From Oscillibacter sp. MSJ-31 (lineage in GTDB: Bacteria; Bacillota; Clostridia; Oscillospirales; Oscillospiraceae), in the NCBI RefSeq assembly GCF_018918025.1, contig NZ_JAHLPT010000001.1:186001-250000 (forward strand): a stretch of DNA of 64,000 nt, in the 5' to 3' direction. Below the pieces are notes generated by a model. The model had not been told where the DNA came from. It made no database searches and saw nothing but the letters and a program-made list of their open reading frames with translations. Below are positions 1 through 8,585 of the stretch, in pieces. The translations under genes and the position numbers were made by a program. Each line of letters begins with the position of its first letter. The stretch's first letter is position 1.

Positions 1-114
1 AACGCTCGAATTAGCGGTCAGCGCCGCGACGGTCAGCCCCAGCTCCCGCGCGACCTCCAGCGTCTGGCGGCCGATGGAGCCGGTCGAGCCGAGTAAAGCA
101 ATACTCCTTGTCAT
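1..114 (-). CDS. dxr: 1-deoxy-D-xylulose 5-phosphate reductoisomerase, N-terminal part (runs off the window)
   Basis: The first 38 codons are present and begin MTRSIALLGSTGSIGRQTLE. This is the NADPH-binding glycine-rich start (GSTGSIG) typical of DXP reductoisomerase, the committed step of the non-mevalonate isoprenoid pathway. The ATG at 114 overlaps the cdsA stop codon in an ATGA arrangement, so the two are probably translationally coupled. The gene closes the conserved Clostridia order pyrH-frr-uppS-cdsA-dxr. The catalytic domain lies outside the window, so only the identity of the N-terminus is supported. Confidence 0.9.
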   Translation of the reverse strand, partial: MTRSIALLGSTGSIGRQTLEVARELGLTVAALTANSSV

Positions 115-968
115 ATCGCGCCAGTCCCCACAAAAAGATATACGATGGGTGCAATGAAGAGCGTAGAGTCAAAGCGGTCGAGCATACCGCCATGCGTGAG
201 GAAAAGATGGCTGTAGTCTTTGATGCCTGCCTCACGCTTGATGAGCGACAGGGAAAGGTCGCCGAGCTGGCCGAAAAGGTTGGCGCCCGCGCCGACCTTG
301 ACCAGCTCCAGATAGTCCGGCGCATAACCGAGCCATCTCTGTCCGATGAAGCCGAGCAGCAGCATACCGAGCGCGCTGCCGATAGGGCCGCCGATGCCGC
401 CCGCCCAGGTCTTGTGCGGGCTGACGTGGGGCGCCATCTTGCGCTTGCCGAACCACATGCCGAAGCCCATCGAGAGCGAATCGCCCGCGAAAGCGATAAA
501 AAACGGCGCAAGCACATAGAGTTTGCCGTACTCCGGCACGCAGCGCAGGAGCAGGATGCAGCTGTACATCGTCGGCAGCACGGCACCCGCGACGATGCCC
601 GTCGCCACATCGGTGAAGGGCAGATCGTTTCCTTTCCCATAGCGGGCAACGGCCTCATAAAACAGGAACATCACCAGCACCCACGGCAGGATCAGACACT
701 TGTCAAACGGTGCGCCGCCGCGCAGCGGAACGGTGACCTCGTACCATTTGCGCACATCATAGATCACCCAGACCTGTGCCACTGCGCAGAGGATCGTCAC
801 GGCATAGACCGCTTTGCCGATATTTTTCCCCGCCACGTGCAGCAGCTCATAGGCCGCAACGCCGGAAATGGCGCAGACCAGCAGCGTCGTCGCCCACTGT
901 GGGCAAGCCAGCAGGACCAGCAGCAGCAAAGGCAGGCCAACTATGGCCACAAGCCATCTTTGTTTCAT
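111..968 (-). CDS. cdsA: Phosphatidate cytidylyltransferase (CDP-diglyceride synthase)
   Basis: A 285-residue integral membrane enzyme that makes CDP-diacylglycerol from phosphatidic acid and CTP, the entry point to phospholipid synthesis. The N-terminal half is a series of hydrophobic segments. The C-terminal part carries the family signature: SLIKREAGIKD followed by HGGMLDRFD, with the lysines and aspartates that coordinate metal and CTP in this family. Length is normal. The gene lies 29 bases after uppS and overlaps dxr by four bases. It supplies lipid precursor while its neighbours supply the polyprenyl carrier, a common pairing. Confidence 0.95.
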   Translation of the reverse strand: MKQRWLVAIVGLPLLLLVLLACPQWATTLLVCAISGVAAYELLHVAGKNIGKAVYAVTILCAVAQVWVIYDVRKWYEVTVPLRGGAPFDKCLILPWVLVMFLFYEAVARYGKGNDLPFTDVATGIVAGAVLPTMYSCILLLRCVPEYGKLYVLAPFFIAFAGDSLSMGFGMWFGKRKMAPHVSPHKTWAGGIGGPIGSALGMLLLGFIGQRWLGYAPDYLELVKVGAGANLFGQLGDLSLSLIKREAGIKDYSHLFLTHGGMLDRFDSTLFIAPIVYLFVGTGAI

Positions 969-997
969 AGTGTTTCCCCTTTCGGGCTGTTTTTCTC

Positions 998-1747
998 TTA
1001 CGGCTTCACGCCGCCGAAGCGCCGCTCCCGGTGCTGATAGGCGATAAGCGCCTTGTCAAACTCCCGCTCGTCAAAGTCGGGCCAGAGCGTATCGCAGAAG
1101 TAAAACTCGCTGTACGCGCACTGCCAGAGAAGATAGTTGCTGATGCGCTTCTCTCCGCCCGGACGAATGAGCAGCTCGGGGTCGGGCAGGCCATTGGAAT
1201 AGAGATACTGCGAGAACATCTCCTCCGTCAGCGCGTCGCTCCGCTTCTCCCCCGCCGCGCAGTCGCGCGCGAAGGCGCGGGCCGCGTGGACGATCTCGTC
1301 CCGCCCGCCGTAGTTGAGGCAGACGTTCGCCTGAAAGCCCTCGATGCGCGCGGAAATTTCATTCGTTTCCCGGATCAGCTCCTTGAGGTCGTCGTCCAGC
1401 ACGCTCAGGTCGCCGAGAAAGCGCAGGCGGTTGCCGTCGCGCTCCATCGTGTCGATGCACTCGTGGAGATAACGGCGCAGAAGCTGCATGATGCCGTCGA
1501 TCTCCTCGGGCGGGCGCTTCCAGTTTTCCGTGGAAAAGGCATAGACCGTCAGGTAGTCGATGCCGAGCTTCTTGCAGTAGGTACCGAGACGGCGGAAGCT
1601 CTCCGCGCCCGCCTTGTGGCCCGCCGAGCGCGGAAGCCCGCGCTTCTGCGCCCAGCGTCCGTTGCCGTCCATGATGACGGCAACATGACGAGGCAGGCTG
1701 TTTTTGTCAACCTGCCCCGTGAGCTGTCTTTTGGTGAAAAGTCCCAT
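998..1747 (-). CDS. uppS: Isoprenyl transferase (undecaprenyl pyrophosphate synthase)
   Basis: A cis-prenyltransferase that builds the C55 carrier lipid for cell-wall synthesis from farnesyl-PP and isopentenyl-PP. The start chosen is MGLFTKRQ at 1747 because its ATG overlaps the frr stop (TGATG). The open frame extends 19 codons further but that part lies inside frr. The protein is 249 residues. It shows the catalytic loop VAVIMDGNGRWA near residue 25 and the C-terminal signature PDPELLIRPGGEKRISN, both diagnostic for UPP synthase. It feeds the same envelope pathway as the WecA/WecB pair near 30 kb. Confidence 0.95.
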   Translation of the reverse strand: MGLFTKRQLTGQVDKNSLPRHVAVIMDGNGRWAQKRGLPRSAGHKAGAESFRRLGTYCKKLGIDYLTVYAFSTENWKRPPEEIDGIMQLLRRYLHECIDTMERDGNRLRFLGDLSVLDDDLKELIRETNEISARIEGFQANVCLNYGGRDEIVHAARAFARDCAAGEKRSDALTEEMFSQYLYSNGLPDPELLIRPGGEKRISNYLLWQCAYSEFYFCDTLWPDFDEREFDKALIAYQHRERRFGGVKP

Positions 1748-2304
1748 CAGACCTCCATCAGTTCCTTTTCCTTCTTCTCGAGCAGGGCGTCCAGCTCCTT
1801 GCACATATCGTCGGTGAGCTTCTGCAGGTCCTTCTCGGCGATCTTCAGATCGTCCTCGGTCAGCTCGCTGGCCTTCTGCTTCTTCTTGAAGGTCTCCATC
1901 GCATCGCGGCGGATGTTGCGGATGGCGACCTTGCCGCCCTCGGCGTACTTGCGGATCTGCTTGACGAGCTCCTTGCGGCGCTCCTCGGTCAGCTGCGGGA
2001 AGGTCAGGCGAATGGCCTTGCCGTCGTTCTGCGGATTGATGCCGAGGTCGGAGTTCAGGATCGCCTTCTCAATGAGCTTCACGGCGCTCGCGTCCCACGG
2101 CTGAATGAGCAGCTGACGCGGATCGGGCGAGCCGATGGACGCGATCTGCTGGATGGGCGTCGGCGTGCCGTAATAGTCCACGCTGATGCGGTCGAGCACG
2201 GCGGCGTTGGCGCGGCCCGCGCGCACGGCGGCGAAGTCGGCGGCGACGGAGTCGATGCTCTTTCTCATTTTTTCTTCGTAAACCTTGTATTCATCCTTCA
2301 ACAT
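1747..2304 (-). CDS. frr: Ribosome recycling factor
   Basis: A 185-residue ribosome recycling factor that, with EF-G, splits post-termination ribosomes. The internal start MLKDEYKVYEEK at 2304 is chosen over an ATG 11 codons upstream because an AGGAGG sits seven bases before it and the resulting length matches the family. The three-helix-bundle sequence is recognisable: RAGRANAAVLDRI, then YGTPTPIQQIASI near residue 50, and RRDAMETFKKKQK towards the C-terminus. The stop overlaps the uppS start by one base. pyrH lies 52 bases upstream. Confidence 0.96.
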   Translation of the reverse strand: MLKDEYKVYEEKMRKSIDSVAADFAAVRAGRANAAVLDRISVDYYGTPTPIQQIASIGSPDPRQLLIQPWDASAVKLIEKAILNSDLGINPQNDGKAIRLTFPQLTEERRKELVKQIRKYAEGGKVAIRNIRRDAMETFKKKQKASELTEDDLKIAEKDLQKLTDDMCKELDALLEKKEKELMEV

Positions 2305-2356
2305 GGGGATAGCCTCCTCAAATTTTGATTTTTGCATTTTATCTTGCGACGCCGAC

Positions 2357-3073
2357 TCATTCGCCGACGATCGTACCGATCTTCTCGCCCATCACGGCGC
2401 GCAGGATGTTCTTGGGGTCCTTGAGCGCGAACACGAGCACGGGAATGTGGTTGTCCATCGACAGTGAGGTCGCCGTGGAATCCATCACCGCGAGGTGCTG
2501 GGCCAGCACGTCCTCGTAGGAGATGGCGTCGTACTTCACCGCGTCCGCGACCTTCGCGGGGTCGGCGTTGTACACGCCGTCGATGTTCTTCGCCAGCAGG
2601 ATAACGTCCGCGTTGATCTCCGCCGCGCGGAGCACCGCCGCGGTATCCGTGGAGAAAAACGGCGAGCCGATGCCGCAGCCGAAGATGACCACGCGGCCCT
2701 TCTCAAGGTGCCGGATGGCGCGGGCGCGGATATAAGGCTCCGCGACCTCCTTGATCTCCAGCGCGGTCTGGATGCGCACGTCCACACCCTTCTGCTCCAG
2801 CACGTCGGCGACCGCCATGCAGTTCATCGCCGTAGCCAGCATCCCCATGTGGTCGGCGCGGGTGCGCTCGATGTAGCCCTCGCCGTTCTTCACGCCGCGC
2901 CAGAAGTTGCCGCCGCCGATGACGATGCCCATCTGTACGCCGGCCTCCACACACTCCTTGATGACGTCCGTCACCTGACCGATGACGCTGAAGTCCAAGC
3001 CGAAGTGCTTGTCGCCCGCGAGCGCCTCGCCGCTGATCTTGAGCAGGACGCGCCGATATTTCGGTTTCTCCAT
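2357..3073 (-). CDS. pyrH: UMP kinase
   Basis: A bacterial-type uridylate kinase of the amino-acid kinase fold, 238 residues, converting UMP to UDP with ATP. Landmarks are [13 protein letters not shown] at the N-terminus (ATP site), [10 protein letters not shown] near residue 50, the GADHMG-like segment [13 protein letters not shown], and the C-terminal [12 protein letters not shown]. It is the first gene of the pyrH-frr-uppS-cdsA-dxr run. A GGGAGG lies 11 bases before the ATG, a slightly long spacing. A TACAAT -10 candidate on the minus strand lies at 3119-3124, but no good -35 was found. Confidence 0.96.
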   Translation of the reverse strand: MEKPKYRRVLLKISGEALAGDKHFGLDFSVIGQVTDVIKECVEAGVQMGIVIGGGNFWRGVKNGEGYIERTRADHMGMLATAMNCMAVADVLEQKGVDVRIQTALEIKEVAEPYIRARAIRHLEKGRVVIFGCGIGSPFFSTDTAAVLRAAEINADVILLAKNIDGVYNADPAKVADAVKYDAISYEDVLAQHLAVMDSTATSLSMDNHIPVLVFALKDPKNILRAVMGEKIGTIVGE

Positions 3074-3188
3074 GTTTGTCTGTTCCTCCCTGCGAACGGT
3101 TCATATTTTAACAGCTACATTGTAGCGTATTTTTTCCGTTTTGCATAGGGGGTAAATTGAAAACTTTTCTTTTTTCGGCGCAGAAAGA

Positions 3189-3216
3189 GAGCCGCGGGCG
3201 ATCCCGCCCGCGGCTC
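3189..3216. terminator. Strong hairpin between pyrH and the blaR1-like gene
   Basis: A perfect 12-bp stem, GAGCCGCGGGCG pairing with CGCCCGCGGCTC around an ATCC loop, sits just after the blaR1-like stop. On the minus strand it is followed by a short T-rich stretch (TCTTTCT), so it probably ends the blaI-blaR1 transcript before pyrH. Confidence 0.75.
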
Positions 3217-3258
3217 CCGCGTGATTCGGTTTTTTTGCTCAGATCGCCGCAATATGCC

Positions 3259-6200
3259 TTATGCGGCTGTCTGGCTCTCATCAGTCGGGGCGGTTTCGTT
3301 GTTGAGCACCACCGTCTCACCGGTGGCGAGATCAACACGCACCGGTACCGCCTCGTCCGGCTGGGCGCTTCCCTCGCCCCAGTAAGCGCCCGTCGTGTAG
3401 AGATACCCTCCCTCCAGCTGGAAGGTATTGGAGGTCGCGTCAGCGCTTATGCTTCCGTCCTCCCGAAGCGTGACGGGGCGGTCGTATATATAGCTCGGAT
3501 CACCGAGCTTTTCCCAAGTCTTTCCCCGGTCACGAGAGATGCTCAGATTGCCCGTCGTCGGCGCGGCGAAGCTGTCGGTCTTGACGACCGTGTCCCCGTC
3601 GATCAAAAAATCGGCGCAGTCGGCAAGCTCATAGGCCACGCCTCCTGTTTTACTGTTAAATAAGCACTGCTTCGTGCTGCCCATAAAGCCCCCGCCCACG
3701 CGATAGGCGAGCAAAACCATATCATCGTAAACATTGAGCTTTTCGATCAGGACCGGCGAAAGCTCGCTGCTCGGCAGCTTGTAGAGCTGCTCGACGCCGC
3801 CGTTCGCGTCGCAGCGGCTGAGCGCTCCGTCCGCGATGTACCAAAGATAGCCGCCCTGTTCAAGCGTTCTATCCGCTGTTTTCAGGATGTCCGCGCGGAG
3901 CTCCTCGGGTGTCTTTTCCGCCGTCGCAGGCTCCACGGTCACCTCCGGCTCCGTCGGCTGGGAAGCCGACTCCTCCGCTGGGGCCTCATACTGTCTCTCA
4001 AGTCCCGGCGCGACCGTGAAGCTCTGCGCCATCCCACGCAGCCAGATCGCCTCGCGCTCCACCTGCGCGCCCTTGTCCCACTCGCCCCACTGGTTCGTCA
4101 CGATCTCGTCGGTCGGCACCCAGTAGGTCGAGATGATGTAGCAGCCGCCCTCGGCGGTATTTTCGGCAAGATAGTTTGCAAACTGCGTGCCGCTCTCCGC
4201 ATCATAGCGCAGCCACGGACCGCTGAGCGCCGCGCCCTCGCGATACTGCTTGAGCGTAAAGCCGCTGTCGCGGTAGAAGTCCTCCATCGCCTTCACGCTG
4301 TCGTAGCTCTTGTCCACGCGCAGGGCGCTGCCGGTATAATAGCCGGAGTACCAGCTGTCCTCGCCCTTCGTTTTTTTCCATACGACGGTAGAAAGATAGA
4401 TGTACCAGCCGTCGCCGTCATAGCGGCGCGCCTCGCAGTCGTCACTGGTCTGCGCCACATTCTCACGGCTGAGCTCATCGCCGTTGAAATAGACATGGAT
4501 CATATAGCGCGGCACGTCAAGGCTCGCGTAGTCCGCGTAGAAGTCGTAGAGGTATTCATAGGCGCTCGTGTAGGTGCAGCCGTTGTACCACAGTCCGTCG
4601 TTCGCCATGTGGCTGTCGAGCAGCTTGTAGACGCCCGGCTCGCCGTTCGTGCGGAGCACGGTGAGGTAGTAATAGAAGCCGTCGGAGATGTAGCCGTCGT
4701 CGGTGATGTTGTTGCCGCCGACCCAGAAGAAGCGGTCGGGCAGCGCGCCCGCCTTGTCCTCGGGCTTGACCTCATAGCTGAAGCTCCACAGCTCCAGCGT
4801 GCCGTCCGGCGCGAGGTCCGCGCAGTCGCCGAGCTTCTCCAGCTCGGTCACGCGCACATCGGCCGCCGCCTCGGTGACCTCGATCGGCGTACCGTCCGCG
4901 CTGCTCTGCGCGCCATCGGGGAGAATGCAGTAGGTGTAGCCGTTCGGCTGCTTGAGCGCGTTGATGACGGAGAGGGCGTAGGCCTCCATGCTGTCATAGG
5001 TCGGCACGGCCTTTTCGGTCAGGCGGAACAGCCAGCGGAAGAAATGCAGTCCGTCCGGAAAGCGCTCGGACGCCTCACAGTCATAGCCCATGATGAGATA
5101 GAGCGTGCCGTCCTTCTGCTGAAGAAGGTAGATTTCCTCTGGCCACGAGGGGTCCTCCGCCGCCGTGCAGTGCCACGCTTTCGCGTTCTCGCGGCGCAGC
5201 GACGCAGCGCTCCCCGTCTTGTCCGCCCAGCCGGAGGTACCGTCCTCGGCGGCGCGGAAGCGATCGTCGAAGTTTTCCTTGGTCAGAGTATATTCCTCCA
5301 GCGCACCGTAGAGGTTTTCTGCAGGCAGGCCGTTTCGGTTGAGATCAACGACCGTAAGGCTCTGGCCGTCCGCCCCGATGCGGAAATACGGCGCGGTATC
5401 GGCCGTCAGGCTGAAATCATATTCCGGCGCCTGATACATGACCTCCGCCGCCTCGTAATCCCTGCCGAATGGGTCAGCCAGCTCCGCATCGTCCCTGCCG
5501 CCGGTGAAGGTGCAGGCGACCGAAAGGCCCGCGATGAGCAGCACGGCGATGGCGGTATACGCCGCCGTCTTCGGCTTCTTCACCAACAGGGAAATGCGCT
5601 CCTTGAGCCCCTTGCCGCTGTCGGTCATCATCGTGGCGGTGACGAGCAGCGCGGGGCGCTTTTCACAGGTCATACGGATCAGCGTGCGGCCGTAGGCGGC
5701 GCGCTCGCTCTCGCCGATGCGGCGGATGGTCGCCTCGTCGCAGGCCAGCTCCGCGTCGCGGCGGGAAAGCTCCGCCGCCCACCACACGAGCGGGTTGTAC
5801 CAATGCAGCGCCAGACACACGCCGCGCAGCACCGCCCAAAGGTTGTCACCGTGGCGGTAGTGCGTCTGCTCATGGGCGAGCGCGTAGCGCAGCGTCTCCG
5901 CCTCCGTGCGCGTGTCGGGTGTGACGTAAATGCTCGGCTTCGCCACGCCGAACAGGCACGGCGTATCCGTCTCACCGCTCTCGTAGACCGGCAGGCAGGC
6001 GTCGGTCTCCTCCACGCGCTCACGCGAGCGGCGCAGCTTCTTGCCGAAGCGCAGGTTCACGGCGAGGAACACCAGTCCCAGCGCCGCCGCGCCGGCGAGC
6101 CAGACGGTTTTTGCGATCCGCGCCCAGTCGGTCTTTTCGACCGTCGGCGCGGTCACCGTCGCGGTCGTGACGTTCTGTACGAGGTCCGGCGGGGCCGCCT

Positions 6201-6492
6201 CGTTCATGCTCTGTGCCGGAATGCCGACGGTACCGGCGTTCGCGGGCGCGTCGTTCCGCTCGCCGACGATGTCCTGCTTGTAAGTCCCCTGCTGCACGGT
6301 CGGCGCGCGCTCGGGCACGGCGTTCATCACGCTCAGATCGCTCGCGCCGAAGCTCACCGGAACGAGCAGGCGCACAAGCACCAGCAGCCACAGGGCGTAC
6401 TGCATCCGCAGGCTGAGCTTCCCGCGCAGCACATAGCGCAGCGCGATGACCACCAGGATCAAAACGCTGGATGAAACGATCCACTGCATCAT
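3259..6492 (-). CDS. BlaR1/MecR1-like M56 membrane metalloprotease with a long non-PBP sensor region
   Basis: A 1,077-residue antirepressor-type protein. The N-terminal 300 residues hold membrane segments and the M56 zinc protease site HEQTH at about 207-211, with DAELACDE near 247-254 as the third-ligand region. After a further membrane segment near 310-330 the remaining ~740 residues face outward. They do not show the penicillin-binding motifs of true BlaR1, but carry two stretches that read like copper-amine-oxidase- or lipoprotein-style beta domains, and a Thr/Glu/Pro-rich linker near 855-880. The start overlaps the blaI stop (ATGA). By family knowledge, signal sensing would trigger cleavage of the BlaI partner. 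The signal cannot be read from the sequence. Confidence 0.85.
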   Translation of the reverse strand: MMQWIVSSSVLILVVIALRYVLRGKLSLRMQYALWLLVLVRLLVPVSFGASDLSVMNAVPERAPTVQQGTYKQDIVGERNDAPANAGTVGIPAQSMNEAAPPDLVQNVTTATVTAPTVEKTDWARIAKTVWLAGAAALGLVFLAVNLRFGKKLRRSRERVEETDACLPVYESGETDTPCLFGVAKPSIYVTPDTRTEAETLRYALAHEQTHYRHGDNLWAVLRGVCLALHWYNPLVWWAAELSRRDAELACDEATIRRIGESERAAYGRTLIRMTCEKRPALLVTATMMTDSGKGLKERISLLVKKPKTAAYTAIAVLLIAGLSVACTFTGGRDDAELADPFGRDYEAAEVMYQAPEYDFSLTADTAPYFRIGADGQSLTVVDLNRNGLPAENLYGALEEYTLTKENFDDRFRAAEDGTSGWADKTGSAASLRRENAKAWHCTAAEDPSWPEEIYLLQQKDGTLYLIMGYDCEASERFPDGLHFFRWLFRLTEKAVPTYDSMEAYALSVINALKQPNGYTYCILPDGAQSSADGTPIEVTEAAADVRVTELEKLGDCADLAPDGTLELWSFSYEVKPEDKAGALPDRFFWVGGNNITDDGYISDGFYYYLTVLRTNGEPGVYKLLDSHMANDGLWYNGCTYTSAYEYLYDFYADYASLDVPRYMIHVYFNGDELSRENVAQTSDDCEARRYDGDGWYIYLSTVVWKKTKGEDSWYSGYYTGSALRVDKSYDSVKAMEDFYRDSGFTLKQYREGAALSGPWLRYDAESGTQFANYLAENTAEGGCYIISTYWVPTDEIVTNQWGEWDKGAQVEREAIWLRGMAQSFTVAPGLERQYEAPAEESASQPTEPEVTVEPATAEKTPEELRADILKTADRTLEQGGYLWYIADGALSRCDANGGVEQLYKLPSSELSPVLIEKLNVYDDMVLLAYRVGGGFMGSTKQCLFNSKTGGVAYELADCADFLIDGDTVVKTDSFAAPTTGNLSISRDRGKTWEKLGDPSYIYDRPVTLREDGSISADATSNTFQLEGGYLYTTGAYWGEGSAQPDEAVPVRVDLATGETVVLNNETAPTDESQTAA

Positions 6493-6869
6493 TTTGTTCC
6501 CTCCTCCATCTGCCGCAGCAGCTCATAAAGCTCGTCAATCTCTTCCTTGGAGATGGCCTGTCTGCGCGTCATGGCGCTGACCATCATGCTCAGGCTTCCC
6601 TGATAGACGCGGTCTAAAAAGGTCTCTGTTTCGGCAAGCGCCGCGTCCTCACGGCGCACCGCGGGGGAAAAGGTGTTCTTCGTCCCCTCCGTGTCGCACG
6701 TCACAACGCCCTTGCCGACCATGCGCCGCAGCAGCGTCAGCGTCGTGCTGCGGCTCCAGCCCATGCTGGCCTCCATCTGCTCGGTCAGCTCGCGGCCGGT
6801 CTGCGGTGCGCGCTCCCACAGGCATTCCATGATGTTCCATTCGGCGGGCGCAAGATCAAATTTTTCCAT
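6489..6869 (-). CDS. blaI: BlaI/MecI-family transcriptional repressor
   Basis: A 126-residue winged-helix repressor of the penicillinase-repressor family. The start MEKFDLAPAEW at 6869 follows AAAGGAGG at proper spacing. An upstream in-frame start lacks a ribosome site. Conserved parts are the PAEWNIMECLWERAP helix region, the recognition segment STTLTLLRRMVGKGV, and a C-terminal dimerisation helix with the acidic DELYELLRQME end. It is co-transcribed and translationally coupled with the downstream M56 protease. Like its relatives, it probably represses its own promoter at 6914-6942 until cleaved. Confidence 0.93.
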   Translation of the reverse strand: MEKFDLAPAEWNIMECLWERAPQTGRELTEQMEASMGWSRSTTLTLLRRMVGKGVVTCDTEGTKNTFSPAVRREDAALAETETFLDRVYQGSLSMMVSAMTRRQAISKEEIDELYELLRQMEEGTK

Positions 6870-6913
6870 TTGCCGTCCTCCTTTTTCCGGATTTTGGTTA
6901 CTGTTGTAAACAC

Positions 6914-6942
6914 AATGTAGCATAGTTGGTTACACTTGTCAA
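6914..6942 (-). promoter_or_regulatory. SigmaA promoter of blaI-blaR1 with overlapping dyads
   Basis: On the minus strand, TTGACA at 6937-6942 and TACATT at 6914-6919 are separated by exactly 17 bases. The promoter is embedded in GTTGACAAGTGTAAC, and is followed by TGTTTACAACA, an imperfect dyad of the TACA/TGTA type bound by BlaI-family repressors. Autoregulation is inferred from position. Confidence 0.75.
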
Positions 6943-7149
6943 CACTTTTTGAAAAATCTTTTTCCACGCCGTTCCGCCGCCCGTCCACGGAAGGTCTATT
7001 CGTTCTTTGAAGAAAGGCAAGCTCCCCGCATGGTTTTTTATCGCTTATGCCGATTGCCCATTCTCCGCCGCTGTGGTAAACTGATTTTCAAACATTCTGC
7101 ACCGCGCGGATCGAACCCGGCGGGTGGAAATGAAAAAGGAGAAATGAAA

Positions 7150-8505
7150 ATGAAACAGAAGCTCAGCGGCCGCGACTACACCTACGTTGCCAGTATGCTC
7201 TTCGGTATGTTCTTCGGCGCCGGAAACCTCATCTTCCCCGTTCACATGGGTCAGATGGCCGGCGCAAACATATGGCCCGCGGTCATAGGCTTCTGCGTAA
7301 CGGGCGTCGGATTGCCGCTGCTCGGCGTAGCGGCGCTCGGCATCAGCCGCTCCGGCGGACTCTTTGAGCTCGGCAGCCGCGTGGGCAAGCCCTACTCTAT
7401 GTTCTTCACCTGCCTGCTCTACCTGACCATCGGGCCGTTCTTCGCCATCCCCCGCTGCGCCACCACCTCCTTCACCGTGGGACTGGAGCAGGTGCTGCCG
7501 CAGGGCGGCAATACGCGGCTCTACCTGCTGGCGTTCTCCGCCGCCTTCTTCGCCGCGGCGCTGTTCTTCTCGCTCCGCCCGGGCAAGATCCTCGTCTGGG
7601 TCGGCAAGGTGCTCAACCCCTGCTTCCTGCTGTTCCTCGGCATTCTGGTCATCGTGGCGATGCTCCGCCCCGGCGCCGCCGTCGGCGCGGTCGTACCGGA
7701 GGGCGCTTACGCCGCCCAGCCTTTCTTCACCGGCTTCCTCGAGGGCTACAACACCATGGACGCGCTGGCAAGCCTTGCCTTCGGCATCGTGGTCGTACAG
7801 GTCATCCGTGGCCTCGGCGTGACCGAGCCGGACGCCGTGGCGGGCAGCACTGTCCGCGCGGGTATTTTCAGCTGTCTGCTGATGGCCGCCATCTACGTCG
7901 CCGTCACCGTCGTCGGCGTGCAGAGCCGCGGACTGTTCGAGACCTCGGAAAACGGCGGCATCGCCCTCGCGCAGATCGCGCAGCACTACCTCGGCTCCGT
8001 CGGCCTTTTGATCCTCGCCGCGACCGTGACGCTCGCCTGTCTCAAGACCTCCGTGGGTCTCATCACCAGCTGCGCGGAGACCTTCACGGGCCTCTTCCCC
8101 AAGGGCCCCACCTACCGCGTCTGGGCGGTGATCTTCAGCCTTGTCTCCCTGCTCTTCGCCAACTTCGGCCTGAGCTCCATCATCGGCTACTCCGTCCCCG
8201 TGCTGATGTTCCTCTATCCCCTCGCCATCACGCTGATCGTGCTCTCCCTTTTCGGGAAATTCTTCGCCTACGACCGCGCCGTCTTTGTCTGGACGACCGC
8301 GCTGACGCTCGCCGGCGCACTCTACGACTTTGCCGCCGCGCTGCCCGCGCCGCTGCTCGCCACCTGTCGGCTGGACGGCGTCCTCGCGATGCTGCGGGAG
8401 ACCCTGCCGCTGGCGAAGCTCGGGCTGTTCTGGGTTCTTCCCGCGCTGCTGGGACTCGTTATCGGTCTGGTCCTCCACTTCGTTCGCGGCAAGGCAAACG
8501 ACTGA
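7150..8505 (+). CDS. brnQ: Branched-chain amino acid transport protein (BrnQ/LivII family)
   Basis: A 451-residue, 12-helix secondary transporter of leucine, isoleucine and valine coupled to cations. The N-terminal helix SMLFGMFFGAGNLIFPVHMG is the family hallmark. Later landmarks are GYNTMDALASLAFGIVVV near the middle and LFANFGLSSIIGYSVPVL. An ATG at 7144 lies too close to AAAGGAG (7135-7141), so the next one at 7150 (MKQKLSGRDYTY), eight bases downstream of it, is preferred. The longer open frame upstream has no ribosome site. The gene is flanked by blaI (divergent) and by a strong terminator. Confidence 0.93.
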   Translation: MKQKLSGRDYTYVASMLFGMFFGAGNLIFPVHMGQMAGANIWPAVIGFCVTGVGLPLLGVAALGISRSGGLFELGSRVGKPYSMFFTCLLYLTIGPFFAIPRCATTSFTVGLEQVLPQGGNTRLYLLAFSAAFFAAALFFSLRPGKILVWVGKVLNPCFLLFLGILVIVAMLRPGAAVGAVVPEGAYAAQPFFTGFLEGYNTMDALASLAFGIVVVQVIRGLGVTEPDAVAGSTVRAGIFSCLLMAAIYVAVTVVGVQSRGLFETSENGGIALAQIAQHYLGSVGLLILAATVTLACLKTSVGLITSCAETFTGLFPKGPTYRVWAVIFSLVSLLFANFGLSSIIGYSVPVLMFLYPLAITLIVLSLFGKFFAYDRAVFVWTTALTLAGALYDFAAALPAPLLATCRLDGVLAMLRETLPLAKLGLFWVLPALLGLVIGLVLHFVRGKAND

Positions 8506-8531
8506 TCCTTTGCTCCTGACATTCCATGAAG

Positions 8532-8570
8532 AAACGGCTTGAGACACGCCATCGTGTCCCAAGCCGTTTT
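8532..8570. terminator. Bidirectional intrinsic terminator after brnQ
   Basis: AAACGGCTTG and GACACG pair with CGTGTC and CAAGCCGTTT around CCAT. A T-run follows on the plus strand and A-rich sequence gives a T-run on the minus strand. It separates the convergent brnQ and DMT transporter genes. Confidence 0.9.
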
Positions 8571-8585
8571 TCCGTTTTCTCTATC

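Noticed and set aside
4495-6474. A long plus-strand open frame opposite the blaR1-like gene
   Set aside because: Composition is that of an antisense shadow in GC-rich DNA (Val/Arg/Ala-rich), with no ribosome site. The minus strand encodes a clear M56 protein.
6943-7149. Riboswitch or T-box leader upstream of brnQ
   Set aside because: No T-box sequence, specifier loop or terminator/antiterminator pair could be found in the ~200 bases.
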